DNA from: Lingula anatina
Lineage: Eukaryota; Brachiopoda; Lingulata; Lingulida; Lingulidae
Assembly (NCBI RefSeq): GCF_001039355.2
Contig: NW_019775624.1
Span: forward strand, 681,714-745,713
Reading direction: 5' to 3'
DNA: 64,000 bases
Shown: positions 20,501 through 32,953 of the stretch, in pieces
Numbering within the stretch: the stretch's first letter is position 1
How the letters are laid out: each line of letters begins with the position of its first letter
Notes under the pieces: generated by a model
The model's input: only the letters and a program-made list of their open reading frames with translations
What the model was told of the DNA's origin: nothing
The model's database searches: none
Position numbers and translations under genes: made by a program

Positions 20501-23500
20501 TACCCACGAAGACTTCCAATGACATACAGTATTGATTTGAGTTTTATGCACATTAAAAAGGTAAGTACCATGTAAGAACCGAGAGGCAGCTAGGCCAACA
20601 AAGTAGTTTTTATATGATTTGAAGCCAGTCATAATTAACAGTAGTGCCCCTCAGAGGAGCAGAAATAATACAACTTTGTGGCACTTGGTTAGTTCAGAAA
20701 TCAATAATTCCAATGACTTGGTTGGATGAGGAGGTCTCTTAGGATGGTAAAACGTGAGTTGGCTGTTAAGAGTCTTATCACATCTGTCCCACATGCAGTA
20801 CTGCAGTCCCATATATATATAAGTACATGTGGCATCCCAAAGATTAGATTTATAACACAGTATCTTATGGTTGGGTTAAAGTGAATGACTGGAATTACAA
20901 AAATCAGTGATAATTTTTGTATAGCACTCTGCCCTCTGTAATCTTATTAATATCATTTTTTAGGTCAACCAGGCATCTGGTTTGAGTTGATGCAATAGTA
21001 AATTAATCAGAAGAAATTTGCTTCTATTGCAGTTTCATAGAAACAAATTTTAGCCGTTAGCATTAGTTTTATGCTCAGGAGACCAGAGAGCTATTACGAA
21101 TGATGGACCCAGTGAGCAAGAATCATGACTTTTCCTTCTCAGCTAAGGCCATCATGCAATGAAGCACACTCCATAAATCCTATACAGAGAAATTTTTTTC
21201 TTGCATGCAGGTTACATTGTAAGGAACAGTACACGGAATTTAACAGAATGTGAAACATGTCTAGTATATTTTCCAAGCTATTCTGTATTTTGATACAGGT
21301 TTTTTTGCTTTTTGATAGTTTTATTTGAGTAGGAAGACAATTTTGTCTTAGCCCATGAGTAAACCCAGGTGATATGGCTCATATTTCAGTTTGATGACAC
21401 ACCATTTGTCAGTGCTTTAAATATTTGGTGAAAATAGAGTTGGAAAGGCTACACAGTCTTTTTACAGTGCAGATAATCTTACATGTTTATATACAAGGTT
21501 GTGAGGTTGTGTACAGTCTGCGGTCTGTTGAGCAAGCAATAATTCCCCATCCCACAAATTAAGTTAACTCATGACTGATATAGTGTAGCAAAGAGAGTAG
21601 AAGAGGAGAAAAAATTCAAACTAGAATCATCAGTTTACGCTGTTTGATTGGGCCGGACTTGAAAAAAATATCAGCGGACGCTTTGAACACGTTCACATTA
21701 TTCTGCAGTCACTAGTTCTACAACTTTTATTAGAATAAAAGCTGGTGTAACCCCCCCCTCTCCCCCCTCCCAGATATTCTAGACAAATTGATTAATTGGA
21801 ATGTATGCTGTGTACTGTCTGACTTAATTGCTGTCAATTGTGATCAAATAATCACATCTATATCAGTCTGAAATCACCCAAAACGTGTGAATGCAACTGC
21901 AATGGGTATCATATTGCTGCTTTTTTGGGTTATCTTAAAGGTCTCTGGGGTCACTGTCCCTTCAATTATCACAGTTTGAGTAGGGCTGGTGTACAAAGAC
22001 TGGCTCTGATGTGCTGTGAGGGATTTCCTTCCAGAAAATCAGTAAAAGGTGTTTGTATTGAGATTTAATACTGCACAAGTTAACTGTGGGAATTAAATTG
22101 CACAGTTTGAGTTGATCTAGCAGCAAGGAAGGGAAAACAGTGAAAGCAGCAAGTTGTTCTGGGTTTCTGTCTTGATATATTTAGCTTGAGATGCATTTGA
22201 AGTTTCAAAAAAAGAGAGAGAAAGAGAGGTAGCATCGCCTTACTTTGTCTGTGTGAAATCCTGCAGAGAGGTATTTATATCTAAGTTTCACATGGATTTA
22301 TAAAATATTATATGGTAATATTTTAAGATGTGTAATTATTTTTAAATTCCACAGTCTATCAGAAAATAAAGCATTCTGCAGTCAGTTGAGGCTCCTGTAA
22401 GAGGTTTATAACTCCTACAGAAAGATGAAGTATCCATTTTTTCATCTTTTCTACTGGTTGCCATGTTCATCCCTATTAAACTTGCCTTTATTGTGTGGTT
22501 GATTGTTATTGTTGGCACAACAAACCACAATATATCACATACTAAAGTAATGGCACATTCACACAAATGTTACTGCTGCTCACCAGCTTTATGTAATTCA
22601 GGTTAATATCTGAAGTTGGTGAATTGTAGATTTCTTGTTGGATATTTATCCAAGAATACAGGTAGCTTTGAAGTGTTGTCTGATTGAGATAAGGATGTGT
22701 ATGGGTCAGAGCTCAGTTTGATACTTCGGGGTTAACCAAAATAATCTCTGTGTAATCTTCAAAATAAGGTCATGACTTTATACTGTACCAACCTAGTGCA
22801 CTTAGTATTTTCTTTTCAAGAGTAGTAGCACCTTGGCACTGTTTACATGTTGTCTATATTCTTTTCATTCATTTCCTTAAGAAGCACAGCTTGTATGTGC
22901 CCTCTCACCCACAATTAATTTTCTGAAATTTTATTTGTATGAGGTTATGGTATGCTATAAAATTTATTTTCTTTACTCGTTGCAGGAAACCCATCATGTG
23001 ATGTAAACTGCAGTAGTTAGGATGTCCTTAGCCTGCCAACACTACCAAGAAAATGCATGGAAGGGAGGGGTGTGTTGCAATTGCTTTTTACCCCAAGCAG
23101 AGCACGAGAGACATCGCCCTCGGAGACCAACTCCAAAACAACGCCCCTCCCAGACCCCACCAGAAATCCCCTCTCCCACTGCCACCTCAACCAATGGTAC
23201 ATGCTCAGCACAGTTTCAACCAAATGGTGAACAATCTTCACTAACACAATCTAATGAAGGCACACCAGCCAATGTGTCACAGTCGGCAAGTTCGTTTTCA
23301 CAACCCAAGCCTCCTCCCAGAGCAGTTAAAAAATTGTCTGTTGACATTGATTCTGCACAGACTAAGATGGTGAGTGGGACGGCCTCTGCTATTTCTCCTG
23401 TTCCTAAAGACAAGCCAGAGACACCAAAAAGACAAAAGCCAGTTCTTCCACAAAAACCCATTGGCGTGAAACCCAGTGTACCATCTGGCAAACCTAGTCC

Positions 23501-24475
23501 ATCTTCCACTGGAAAACCTAGTCCTCCACAAAAACCTGTCAGAAAAGGCAGTGTAGGGGCAGGGGATACAGCAACTGGAAAGCCTATTCCAGTAAAAAGA
23601 GAAAAGGGGGATGGAATTAAAGTGGTGAAATCTGGTCCTGAGCTGTCAAGATTAAATACAGAGCAGTCAGAAATAGATGATGTCCTCTGTTCACTAGACC
23701 AGGCTTTAAAAGATGGAGAAAATGATGATGATGAGGTTTTTACTGACAAGTCACAAACCAAAAAACATTCCAACTCTGATCCAACTCCGTCTTCAACCAA
23801 GGCTGAAGACAAAAAAATTTATTCGATAGATGGTGATTACAGCTTGCCATGTGATGTGGCCAAAGCTGATACCAGTAGCAGCAACGAGAGTGAACATTAC
23901 AAGATGCCTTCCGAAAGCACAGAAAATTCTCTGGATCAAGAAGGGGATGTGTCACCTAGGGTGAAAAAAATCATCAAAGTTAATGGTGCTAAAACTAAAG
24001 AACCCATATCACCAGCTAAAATATTACAAAAATTGTCAGCCAAAGGTCCACCAAAATCGGAAGCTGAGATACGACATCAGAAGGTTCCAATTAAACCCTT
24101 TAAGGTTGGTCAGGAATCAAAAGCTAACATTGCTCGTCCATATAAAGTTATAGAAGTTGCCCCTCCTCAGGAGGTCTTGCCCTACACTGTGGTTGATATA
24201 TCTAACATGCCTATAGATAATGGAGTTGAGAGGGACATTAGTTTGTCCCCTCCGCCACCAAAAACTCCTCCACCTGGGGAATATGATAAACCGATAACGT
24301 CAAATGATGCTACTGGAGAAAAGAGCCCAAAAGCTAATCTGTTTGAGAAAGAGGGTACTAAAGTATTAACCACTTTTAAACCCACATCGCCCACACCAGA
24401 AAAGACTACTGCTGCTGCTGCTGAAGACGGTGTTACCACTTTGGCAAGTCCTGCAAAAATCCCCCTCAAACCACC
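14539..24475. repeat. 9.9-kb duplicated block, copy A (probable haplotype 1)
   Basis: Base-by-base collinear with 24479-34404 apart from scattered substitutions and small indels. It holds the long intron upstream of the PEAK coding exon and the first 485 codons. It ends abruptly in the exon at a single N. Apart from the SINE-like head at 20430-20500 I see no other gene in 14539-22985. Confidence 0.93.
20430..20500 (+). repeat. tRNA-derived SINE head (degenerate)
   Basis: GATAGCTCAGTGGTA fits a tRNA box A, and TTTGGTTCTTGTCT about 40 bp later resembles a decayed box B (GGTTC). The cloverleaf is not intact, so this is a SINE relic or tRNA pseudogene. The allelic copy is at about 30334-30402. 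Confidence 0.35.
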
Positions 24476-24477
24476 TC
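23022..24477 (+). pseudogene. PEAK-family pseudokinase, truncated duplicate 5' exon
   Basis: The exon begins after an acceptor at 22985; the ATG at 23022 opens a frame running into the single N at 24478. The 485 codons match the start of the complete copy at 32954 with about ten amino-acid changes (for example MSLAC versus MSSAC) and one in-frame Asp codon indel. Frame preservation and the abrupt end at an N show an unmerged second allele rather than a decayed paralog. It must not be counted as an extra gene. Confidence 0.85.
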
Positions 24478-24478
24478 N
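24478..24478. other. Single N: contig join
   Basis: One ambiguous base lies exactly where the PEAK exon stops and the intron sequence of 14539 starts again. It marks an artificial join. Confidence 0.85.
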
Positions 24479-27400
24479 CTCTTAGTTTTATTACAACTTA
24501 CAACAAAATGTTATTGACACTTGTATTGGACTACTGCGGTACCCTATAATTTATATGCTGGTCCTTCTCCTTCATGGTTTTGTTTGTAAAGCACAAATAG
24601 AAAACGTGATTTATGGTAGCTGAAAGATGCTCCCATTTTTGACAATGTAGATCTACTGGCACAACTTCACCTCTACTTCAGATCAAGGCCGTTTTCAAAT
24701 TTATGTGTTTTTCAATTTTATATTCATCAATCAAGGTGACAACCTGAATGTTACTGTATGCAGGTATAAAGCAGCATCACTTCATCTGCACTGGCACTTA
24801 ACCACTGAACAAGCTTGCTTCTCAAAGGATATAATATTTCAGTTTTTGCCTGATTTCAGGTTTTTAAACTTTGTTTTTTAACTTTTCAGGGATAATTGCA
24901 CAACATCGTCAATTTTCAGCCCCCCCCCCCCTACAGATCACATTACTGCTCTCACCATGATACCAAATTGCTTGTCATGGGGTTTACAAAGAGTATGTTC
25001 ACAATGAATATATTGTACTACATGTAGCTATTGCAGGGACTCCACGGGGACTCTCACTGAATGCAATCAGATTTACAGACTAACATGTGTATTCTTATAA
25101 TCACCAACTTTTCAAATTCTATATTTTACTCAAGGCCTAGAGGAGGCATGTTAGACTTATTGCATTTAACAAGAGTCCCCGTCCCCGTATAGTAAGTACG
25201 CAGTAGCTAGTATGATAGATTCTTTGTGAATGCACCATAAGACTTGAGAATCCCATGTCTCAATTTTCCCTTACTATGTTCATGCATACAGTAGATTCCC
25301 CATAACTTATCTATCACCAATCATATTAACTAGTAACTGATTTTTTTCTTTGGTAGATGTATATGCTGAAATCAGTATGAACATCTTCCAACTTGAATTT
25401 ATACCTGTAACTTGTGCAAAATTTTTTTGTCCCATAGTGTTCAAGCTATGTGGAGTGTTCTGTATATAATATAAGAATGATGTTGCATAATGTCCCATGG
25501 CACTTAAGAGAAAGGAAAGTGACAATCTAATTCATCAGCCTTAGGCAAATTTATAGACCGGAAGTATGTTCCTGAATCCATATTGCCACTAAATCTAGTA
25601 GACAAAGACTTCTTTGAGCAGGATTATATAACATTATTGGTAAATTTTTTAATTTTAAAGATTTATACATAACACATTTTAAATAAGTCATAATGGACAG
25701 CTTAAATCTACCACATTAATTATTGATTTAGTCAGCTAATAGTTATGACATATACATGTGTTCAGAAATTGGTTTCCTGTTGGGGCTCTTTGAAATGACA
25801 CATAAAATCATTAAAATTTAAGATGTAAAAATAGAAATTATTAATTAGTATTAAGTAAGTTTAAAAAAGATGCACAGTTGAATTACAAATTGGAGTAGAA
25901 ATGGGAAAAAGTAAAGAATCTTTTAAAAAACATCTTTCTGCTTTTAAATGTAAACTCCCTTGTTGCCTGGTTGAAAATTAGCAAACATGCTGGACATTGC
26001 TGGTTGATCCCTGTAAATATATATATCGTTCAGCATATGGAGATAAAAGCTGTCTTTATGTAGGTTATTAACTGCGTTAGCCTGTCTCCTGTCCAGACAG
26101 TAATTTGCCAGTGATTGATTAACATATGAATCACGCAAATTGACTGCATATGTAACCTTCCTGATATACTAGATAGAACATCCTTATAATAATGATTTTC
26201 CTTGGACTTTTGAAGTTTATTAAGTTTATACTGAAATTCAATATCCCTGCAGCATATGTCCAGAAATAAGTGCCCATTGGTCTGTTTTTATGCTTAAGCC
26301 TTATAAAGCTAAAGGTACATAAAATGCTAATGACATTTATTGTCTTGTTTTGTTCTTTGATTGCTCTTGTTATTATGCCATTGATATTGAATGCCAGCTG
26401 GTTCTATCTTATCACATCAGTGATCAATTTGTTCTTAAGTAGGAGTGCTAATACCAAAGCACTTATTATCGTGAAATTTCCAATAGTATTGATTTGCTTT
26501 GTTCTACTGTTTAATATAGTGTAATAAAGCTTTTAAGGTGGTATTTTATATGAATTAATTTCTTATTATTAGTATTTGGTTGTCTGAAACCAAGTTTAAA
26601 AAAAAGATAGATAAAATGAATTAATGTTGTTTTTATGGAAGTAAAAATTTAATAACTCTTCTTCTAAATTGTGATTTTTGAATAAAAGTGAGTAGCTTTT
26701 CTTATTTGACATTTCATAACACCAGAAGATGTCTGATGGAAAAGAAAGTTAAAAGTAAAATTTCATATGGTTATATATTTATTATAACAAATCCAAAGAA
26801 AATACCACCTAAATTAAGTGTTCTTGTAGCGATACATAAATCCATTTTGCCATATTATTTGATGTCAAGATTACAGTAGAATTAGAAAAGCATGGTGATT
26901 TTTTTCACCCCAAAGAAGAAAAAAGGCTGATTAAGACGACTATAATTTATGTTATTTTTATAAATCTATTTTATTAAAGTGTGGGTGCCAGCATTGAATG
27001 GCAGTCAATACTTTGACTCACAACTGAAAAAGTATCGACATGTGGTTCAGCTGACTTGCGCTAGTAATAGCAAAGTGGTTGCCATTGATCCAGTGACTCA
27101 TTCTTCATCAACATATGTTTGGGCTCTATTGAATATTCATTTATCATGAGTTTAGTGGGGACTGGGGACAACATTATGGGTTAGCTGCAGTTGTGTTGTA
27201 TTGAAAGGCTTCTTATATAGATTAGCAGGCTAGTAAGATACCTTGGAAAGGTAGGTTGATGAAGGAAAATTTTTATATAAAAGTAGTAGATGTTGAACAT
27301 AACTGACATAGAATGTTGGTTTGAAGGGAAGTATTAGTCTTAAGAGGTGATGTGGCAAAGCATAAAGAATGACAAATGGCATGCATTTGAATTTTGAACA

Positions 27401-30333
27401 CACATACCTGAAAAAGAATGACGTCATAATCCCTTTGTTTCTTTTAAGTGTCTTAATCATACGATAATAATGTAATTTTACATTCATTGTCTCAAGGATT
27501 ATTGAAAACCATAGTCATTAGTGGTTTATCATGATATAGGATATAGGAGTACTCGCAACCATCAGTATTTTGAAAAATAATTTTGTCGTCTATGCATTCA
27601 TGAGTCTGATACAGTAAGAGTTTTAGGCTCACCAGGGTCTTCTATAGTTTTACACGTTTGTTGTGATATATCACACTTCTAAATGTCCTTCTTCCTCAGT
27701 TTCCTCTTTGAAAATGTGGTCACAAGTAGTCATTTTCCATCTTGTGTTGGTTTCACCTTTCTCATAAGAGTTACCCACATCATGTGGTATCATTTTGTTA
27801 AATTCTGCAATCCACCAGTGTTTTAAGTGAAAAAACAGTCACTAACTGTTATACGTACTAGTACATATATATATTGTTAGAAGATAGTGGTAAATGTAAG
27901 TCAGAAGACTGATCATTCTTATCCACCACAGCTGCGTTTAAATTTGACACTTCCCTTTTGAAACAGGAAGTATTATGACATGTGATAGGGTACCTGAATG
28001 ATGTGTTTACCTTTATGTCAGAGACCTGAAATATTTGGGACTTAGTCATTGGCGAATTTGCATTTGAATGTCTGCCCTATTTCATTATTTCCGAGCTCTG
28101 TACTAGTACTTTATTTGGAACATGACCTTATCAAGACCCCAAACCCACAGGTAAGATTATTTTAGTTTGATGAAGAAGGGAAAAAAGAATGTATATTACC
28201 TATCGAGTTGAATTTAATGGAAGAAACTTCAGGTAAAGTAGTCATGGAAAGTCTAGTTTTCTTATGTTGTATGTGAAACAGAGAAGTGTTTTATTTCAAG
28301 TGTGCAATTAGGGTGACAAAACCATACTAAGGTCAAGCAGAAATGGGTAATGAAATTCAAGATAAGAAACTTAAACTGAATGGCTCAATTTTAGAATTTG
28401 ATACTGATTGTAAGAGGTCAAGATATTTGATATTATTTAGCTGAGTCTTATGTGAGTGACTAGGATACATTTAAGCTATACTTGGATTTACAAAGCTATT
28501 AGAATGCACTCAAAGTATCAGTTTGTCCTGTTTCACCTTTGAGGCAGATTTCATGTCTTCAGGATGACTTACACTTATACACACTTCCTGTATTATATTA
28601 TCAGTGGGTAGCCTTGCAGGTATGGTAATGGTGTACAATATCCCCTAGAATATAGTACGTAGTTTCAAAGGAAAATGGATTTTTTTGCTTTGATTTGTTA
28701 TAATTTTGTACTAGTATGCTTGAATGTTATTTGCTTATGTGCAGGAGACATGAACAATTTTCTGTTAAATGGGCACACATACACACACATACACATGCAT
28801 GTACATGTACACACACACACTCTCTCCAGTTTTTATAGTGGTCCATTTCACATCTAGGCATAAAGAGAGGTAACGAAGAACTTGGGGTTATGAATAAGTG
28901 GCAGGAATGGCAAAAAACTTGAATGATAGATACATTTGTTTTTAGATCACTGCCCCCATGCATTTGTACACCCAGCACAGTTAGGGCGCCTCTTGTATGG
29001 GTCATTTCTGATAAACCAAAGTGAGGTTTTGATAAACGATTAGACCTAGTGCCTAGTGGTTGTAAGTTTGTTGATCTTTCTGCAGGACCCAGGTTTAATT
29101 TAGTCTAGAACAGCTGTGAGTAATTTGAGAATATATTCTTTTACTTTTAAAGCACCTAGTAAGTGCACCTCTTGCTACTTGCATTGAAAACAATGTGAAG
29201 ACCGAGACATAAGAGTAAATGTCAGTGAAAATTTGTCTGTTGCAATGCACTTAAATGACTTTTAAAAATGACCAGTGATGACTATTAAGTCTTGTTGAAG
29301 GGTAAGTTTTCAGCCATATTTTAGTGTCAAGAAATGGGTCCTATATTTGCTAATGGGAAGTAATGGTATAATATTTGAAATAATTTTCTGCAATATTTAC
29401 CTATAGATATTGTCCCATAGAAAGAGGGCGCTTTTTGTGGTACACTCTTAATAAGTAACTTGGACATCTTTCTCTTTTGTTTCAATTCACAAGGAAACTC
29501 TATCAGCCTATAGCACAGTTGCTGATGCTCATTGTTAATCAACCCAAGTGCATAGAGACAGTGCAATCTACCAAGTAAACAGTTAATTAGGGAAACTAAC
29601 ACCATTCACTGGATAAGCTGAGAGCATTCTGTCTGTGTTTCAGATTAGAAGAGACTGACTGGCTACAGTAAGGGCCACTGTCTGTGACTGTGTGTGGGTG
29701 GGCCCCTCAGAACTGGTATGAACTGATCCATTGCTAGGCCACTTGAAGAAGATGGTGCATGTATGTATGTATCATACATACTATGTATGTATACTAATCA
29801 TGTTATATTGCATGTATTCGGATGACTATAGGTGATCTAAAGGCATGCCCATTTTACTATTTTCCTGCTTTATGGAAGGTATAAGCATGCTTTAGTACAT
29901 CTTTCTTTTTCAATTGATACCCATCTGCTGTTAATTCTGTTGTTATTTAAGTCAGAAATTTTGTTTGAAAATGTCTGTCAAAGTGATTTTTGGGGGAAGT
30001 GTTTCCTGGAGGCTGTACAAGTCTTGATTTCATCTGTGTAGGGTCATAAGCTTTGATGTGGACAATCCTGCTGTAATGTAAATTGTACATATATCCTGTT
30101 TTGGGGTCATAAAAAAGCTGTTTCACTTTCATTTTGTGGCTGAATTTTGTATAGAATTTCATTAAGAGGTTGAAATTGATTTAGATTACTGAGGTTAGTT
30201 AGTGAAAGATTAGGCCACATGCACCTGCATGGACTGTGAATAGAAACTAGGCTTTGTTTATTGGTTAAGATCAGGCTATAAAGATGTATAATATATATAT
30301 ATATATATTCATGTTAATCTAATTAAAGATTAT

Positions 30334-30402
30334 GATAGCTCAGTGGTACAAATCTGTAATGCTACCACACAGAGGATGGAAATTTGGTTCTTGTCTGTCA
30401 AA
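30334..30402 (+). repeat. tRNA-derived SINE head, allelic copy
   Basis: Same box-A-like and decayed box-B-like sequence as 20430-20500, in the second haplotype copy. Confidence 0.35.
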
Positions 30403-30711
30403 TTACCCATGAAGACTTCCAATGACATACAGTATTGATTTGAGTTTTATGCACATTAAAAAGGTAAGTACCATGTAAGAACCGAGAGGCAGCTAGGCCA
30501 ACAAAGTAGTTTTTATATGATTTGAAGCCAGTCATAATTAACAGTAGTGCCCCTCAGAGGAGCAGAAATAATACAACTTTGTGGCACTTGGTTAGTTCAG
30601 AAATCAATAATTCCAATGACTTGGTTGGATGAGGAGGTCTCTTAGGATGGTAAAACGTGAGTTGGCTGTTAAGAGTCTTATCACATCTGTCCCACATGCA
30701 GTACTGCAGTC

Positions 30712-30713
<2 letters not shown>

Positions 30714-30763
<50 letters not shown>
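30714..30763. repeat. (AT)n microsatellite, expanded allele
   Basis: About 25 AT units. The corresponding site in copy A (20811-20820) has only about 5 units, a clear length polymorphism between the two copies. Confidence 0.9.
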
Positions 30764-30768
<5 letters not shown>

Positions 30769-32953
30769 TGTGGCATCCCAAAGATTAGATTTATAACACA
30801 GTATCTTATGATTGGGTTAAAGTGAATGACTGGAATTACAAAAATCAGTGATAATTTTTGTATAGCACTCTGCCCTCTGTAATCTTATTAATATCATTTT
30901 TTAGGTCAACCAGGCAGCTGGTTTGAGTTGATGCAATAGTAAATTAATCAGAAGAAATTTGCTTCTATTGCAGTTTCATAGAAACAAATTTTAGCCCTTA
31001 GCAATAGTTTTATGCTCAGGAGACCAGAGAGCTATTACGAATGATGGACCCAGTGAGCAAGAATCATGACTTTTCCTTCTCAGCTAGGGCCATCATGCAA
31101 TGAAGCACACTCCATAAATCCTATACAGAGAAATTTTTTTCTTGCATGCAGGTTACATTGTAAGGAACAGTACACGGAATATAACAGAATGTGAAACATG
31201 TCTAGTATATTTTCCAAGCTATTCTGTATTTTGATACAGGTTTTTTGCTTTTTGATAGTTTTATTTGAGTAGGAAGACAATTTTGTCTTAGCCCATGAGT
31301 AAACCCAGGTGATATGGCTCATATTTCAGTTTGATGACACACCATTTGTCAGTGCTTTAAATATTTGGTGAAAATAGAGTTGGAAAGGCTACACAGTCTT
31401 TTTACAGTGCAGATAATCTTACATGTTTATATACAAGGTTGTGAGGTTGAGTACAGTCTGCGGTCTGTTGAGCAAGCAATAATTTCCTTATCCCACAAAT
31501 TAAGTTAACTCATGACTGATATAGTGTAGCAAAGAGAGTAGAAGAGGAGAAAAAATTCAAACTAGAATCATGAGTTTACACTGTTTGATTGGGCCGGACT
31601 TGAAAAAAATATCAGCGGACGCTTTGAACACGTTCACATTATTCTGCAGTCACTAGTTCTACAACTTTTATTAGAATAAAAGCTGGTGTAACCCCCCCTT
31701 CTCCCCCCTCCCAGATATTCTAGACAAATTGATTAATTGGAATGTATGCTGTGTACTGTCTGACTTAATTGCTGTCAATTGTGATCAAATAATCACTATC
31801 TATATCAGTCTGAAATCACCCAAAACGTGTGAATGCAACTGCAATGGGTATCATATTGCTGCTTTTTTGGGTTATCTTAAAGGTCTCTGGGGTCACTGTC
31901 CCTTCAATTATCACAGTTTGAGAAGGGCTGGTGTACAAAGACTGGCTCTGATGTGCTGTGAGGGATTTCCTTCCAGAAAATCAGTAAAAGGTGTTTGTAT
32001 TGAGATTTAATACTGCACAAGTTAACTGTGGGAATTAAATTGCACAGTTTGAGTTGATCTAGCAGCAAGGAAGGGAAAACAGTGAAAGCAGCAAGTTGTT
32101 CTGGGTTTCTGTCTTGATATATTTAGCTTGAGATGCATTTGAAGTTTCAAAGAAAGAGAGGTAGAATCGCCTTACTTTGTCTGTGTGAAATCCTGCAGAG
32201 AGGTATTTATATCTAAGTTTCACATGAATTTATAAAATATTATATGGTAATATTTTAAGATGTGTAATTATTTTTAAATTCCACAGTCTATCAGAAAATA
32301 AAGCATTCTGCAGTCAGATGAGGCTCCTGTAAGAGGTTTATAACTCCTACAGAAAGATGAAGTATCCATTTTTTCATCTTTTCTACTGGTTGCCATGTTC
32401 ATCCCTATTAAACCTGCCTTTATTGTGTGGTTGATTGTTATTGTTGGCACAACAAGCCACAATATATCACATACTAAAGTAATGGCACATTCACACAAAT
32501 GTTACTGCTGCTCACCAGCTTTATGTAATTCAGGTTAATATCTGAAGTTGGTGAATTGTAGATTTCTTGTTGGATATTTATCCAAGAATACAGGTAGCTT
32601 TGAAGTTTTGTCTGATTGAGATAAGGATGTGTATGGGTCAGAGCTCAGTTTGATACTTCGGGGTTAACCAAAATAATCTCTGTGTAATCTTCAAAATAAG
32701 GTCATGACTTTATACTGAACCAACCTAGTGCACTTAGTATTTTCTTTTCAAGAGTAGTAGCACCTTGGCACTGTTTACATGTTGTCTATATTCTTTTCAT
32801 TCATTTCCTTAAGAAGCACAGCTTGTATGTGCCCTCTCACCCACAATTAATTTTCTGAAATTTTATTTGTATGAGGTTATGGTATGCTATAAAATTTATT
32901 TTCTTTACTCATTGCAGGAAACACATCATGTGATGTAAACTGCAGTAGTTAGG

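Noticed and set aside
23216-23812. 198-residue reading frame antisense to the PEAK exon, also at 33148-33702
   Set aside because: Shadow of a Pro/Ser/Lys-rich coding exon on the opposite strand; Gly/Phe/Ser-rich composition follows from the sense codons.
31729-32010. 93-residue Cys-containing frame in the long PEAK intron
   Set aside because: The corresponding copy A region has an indel that breaks the frame, and no domain is recognisable.
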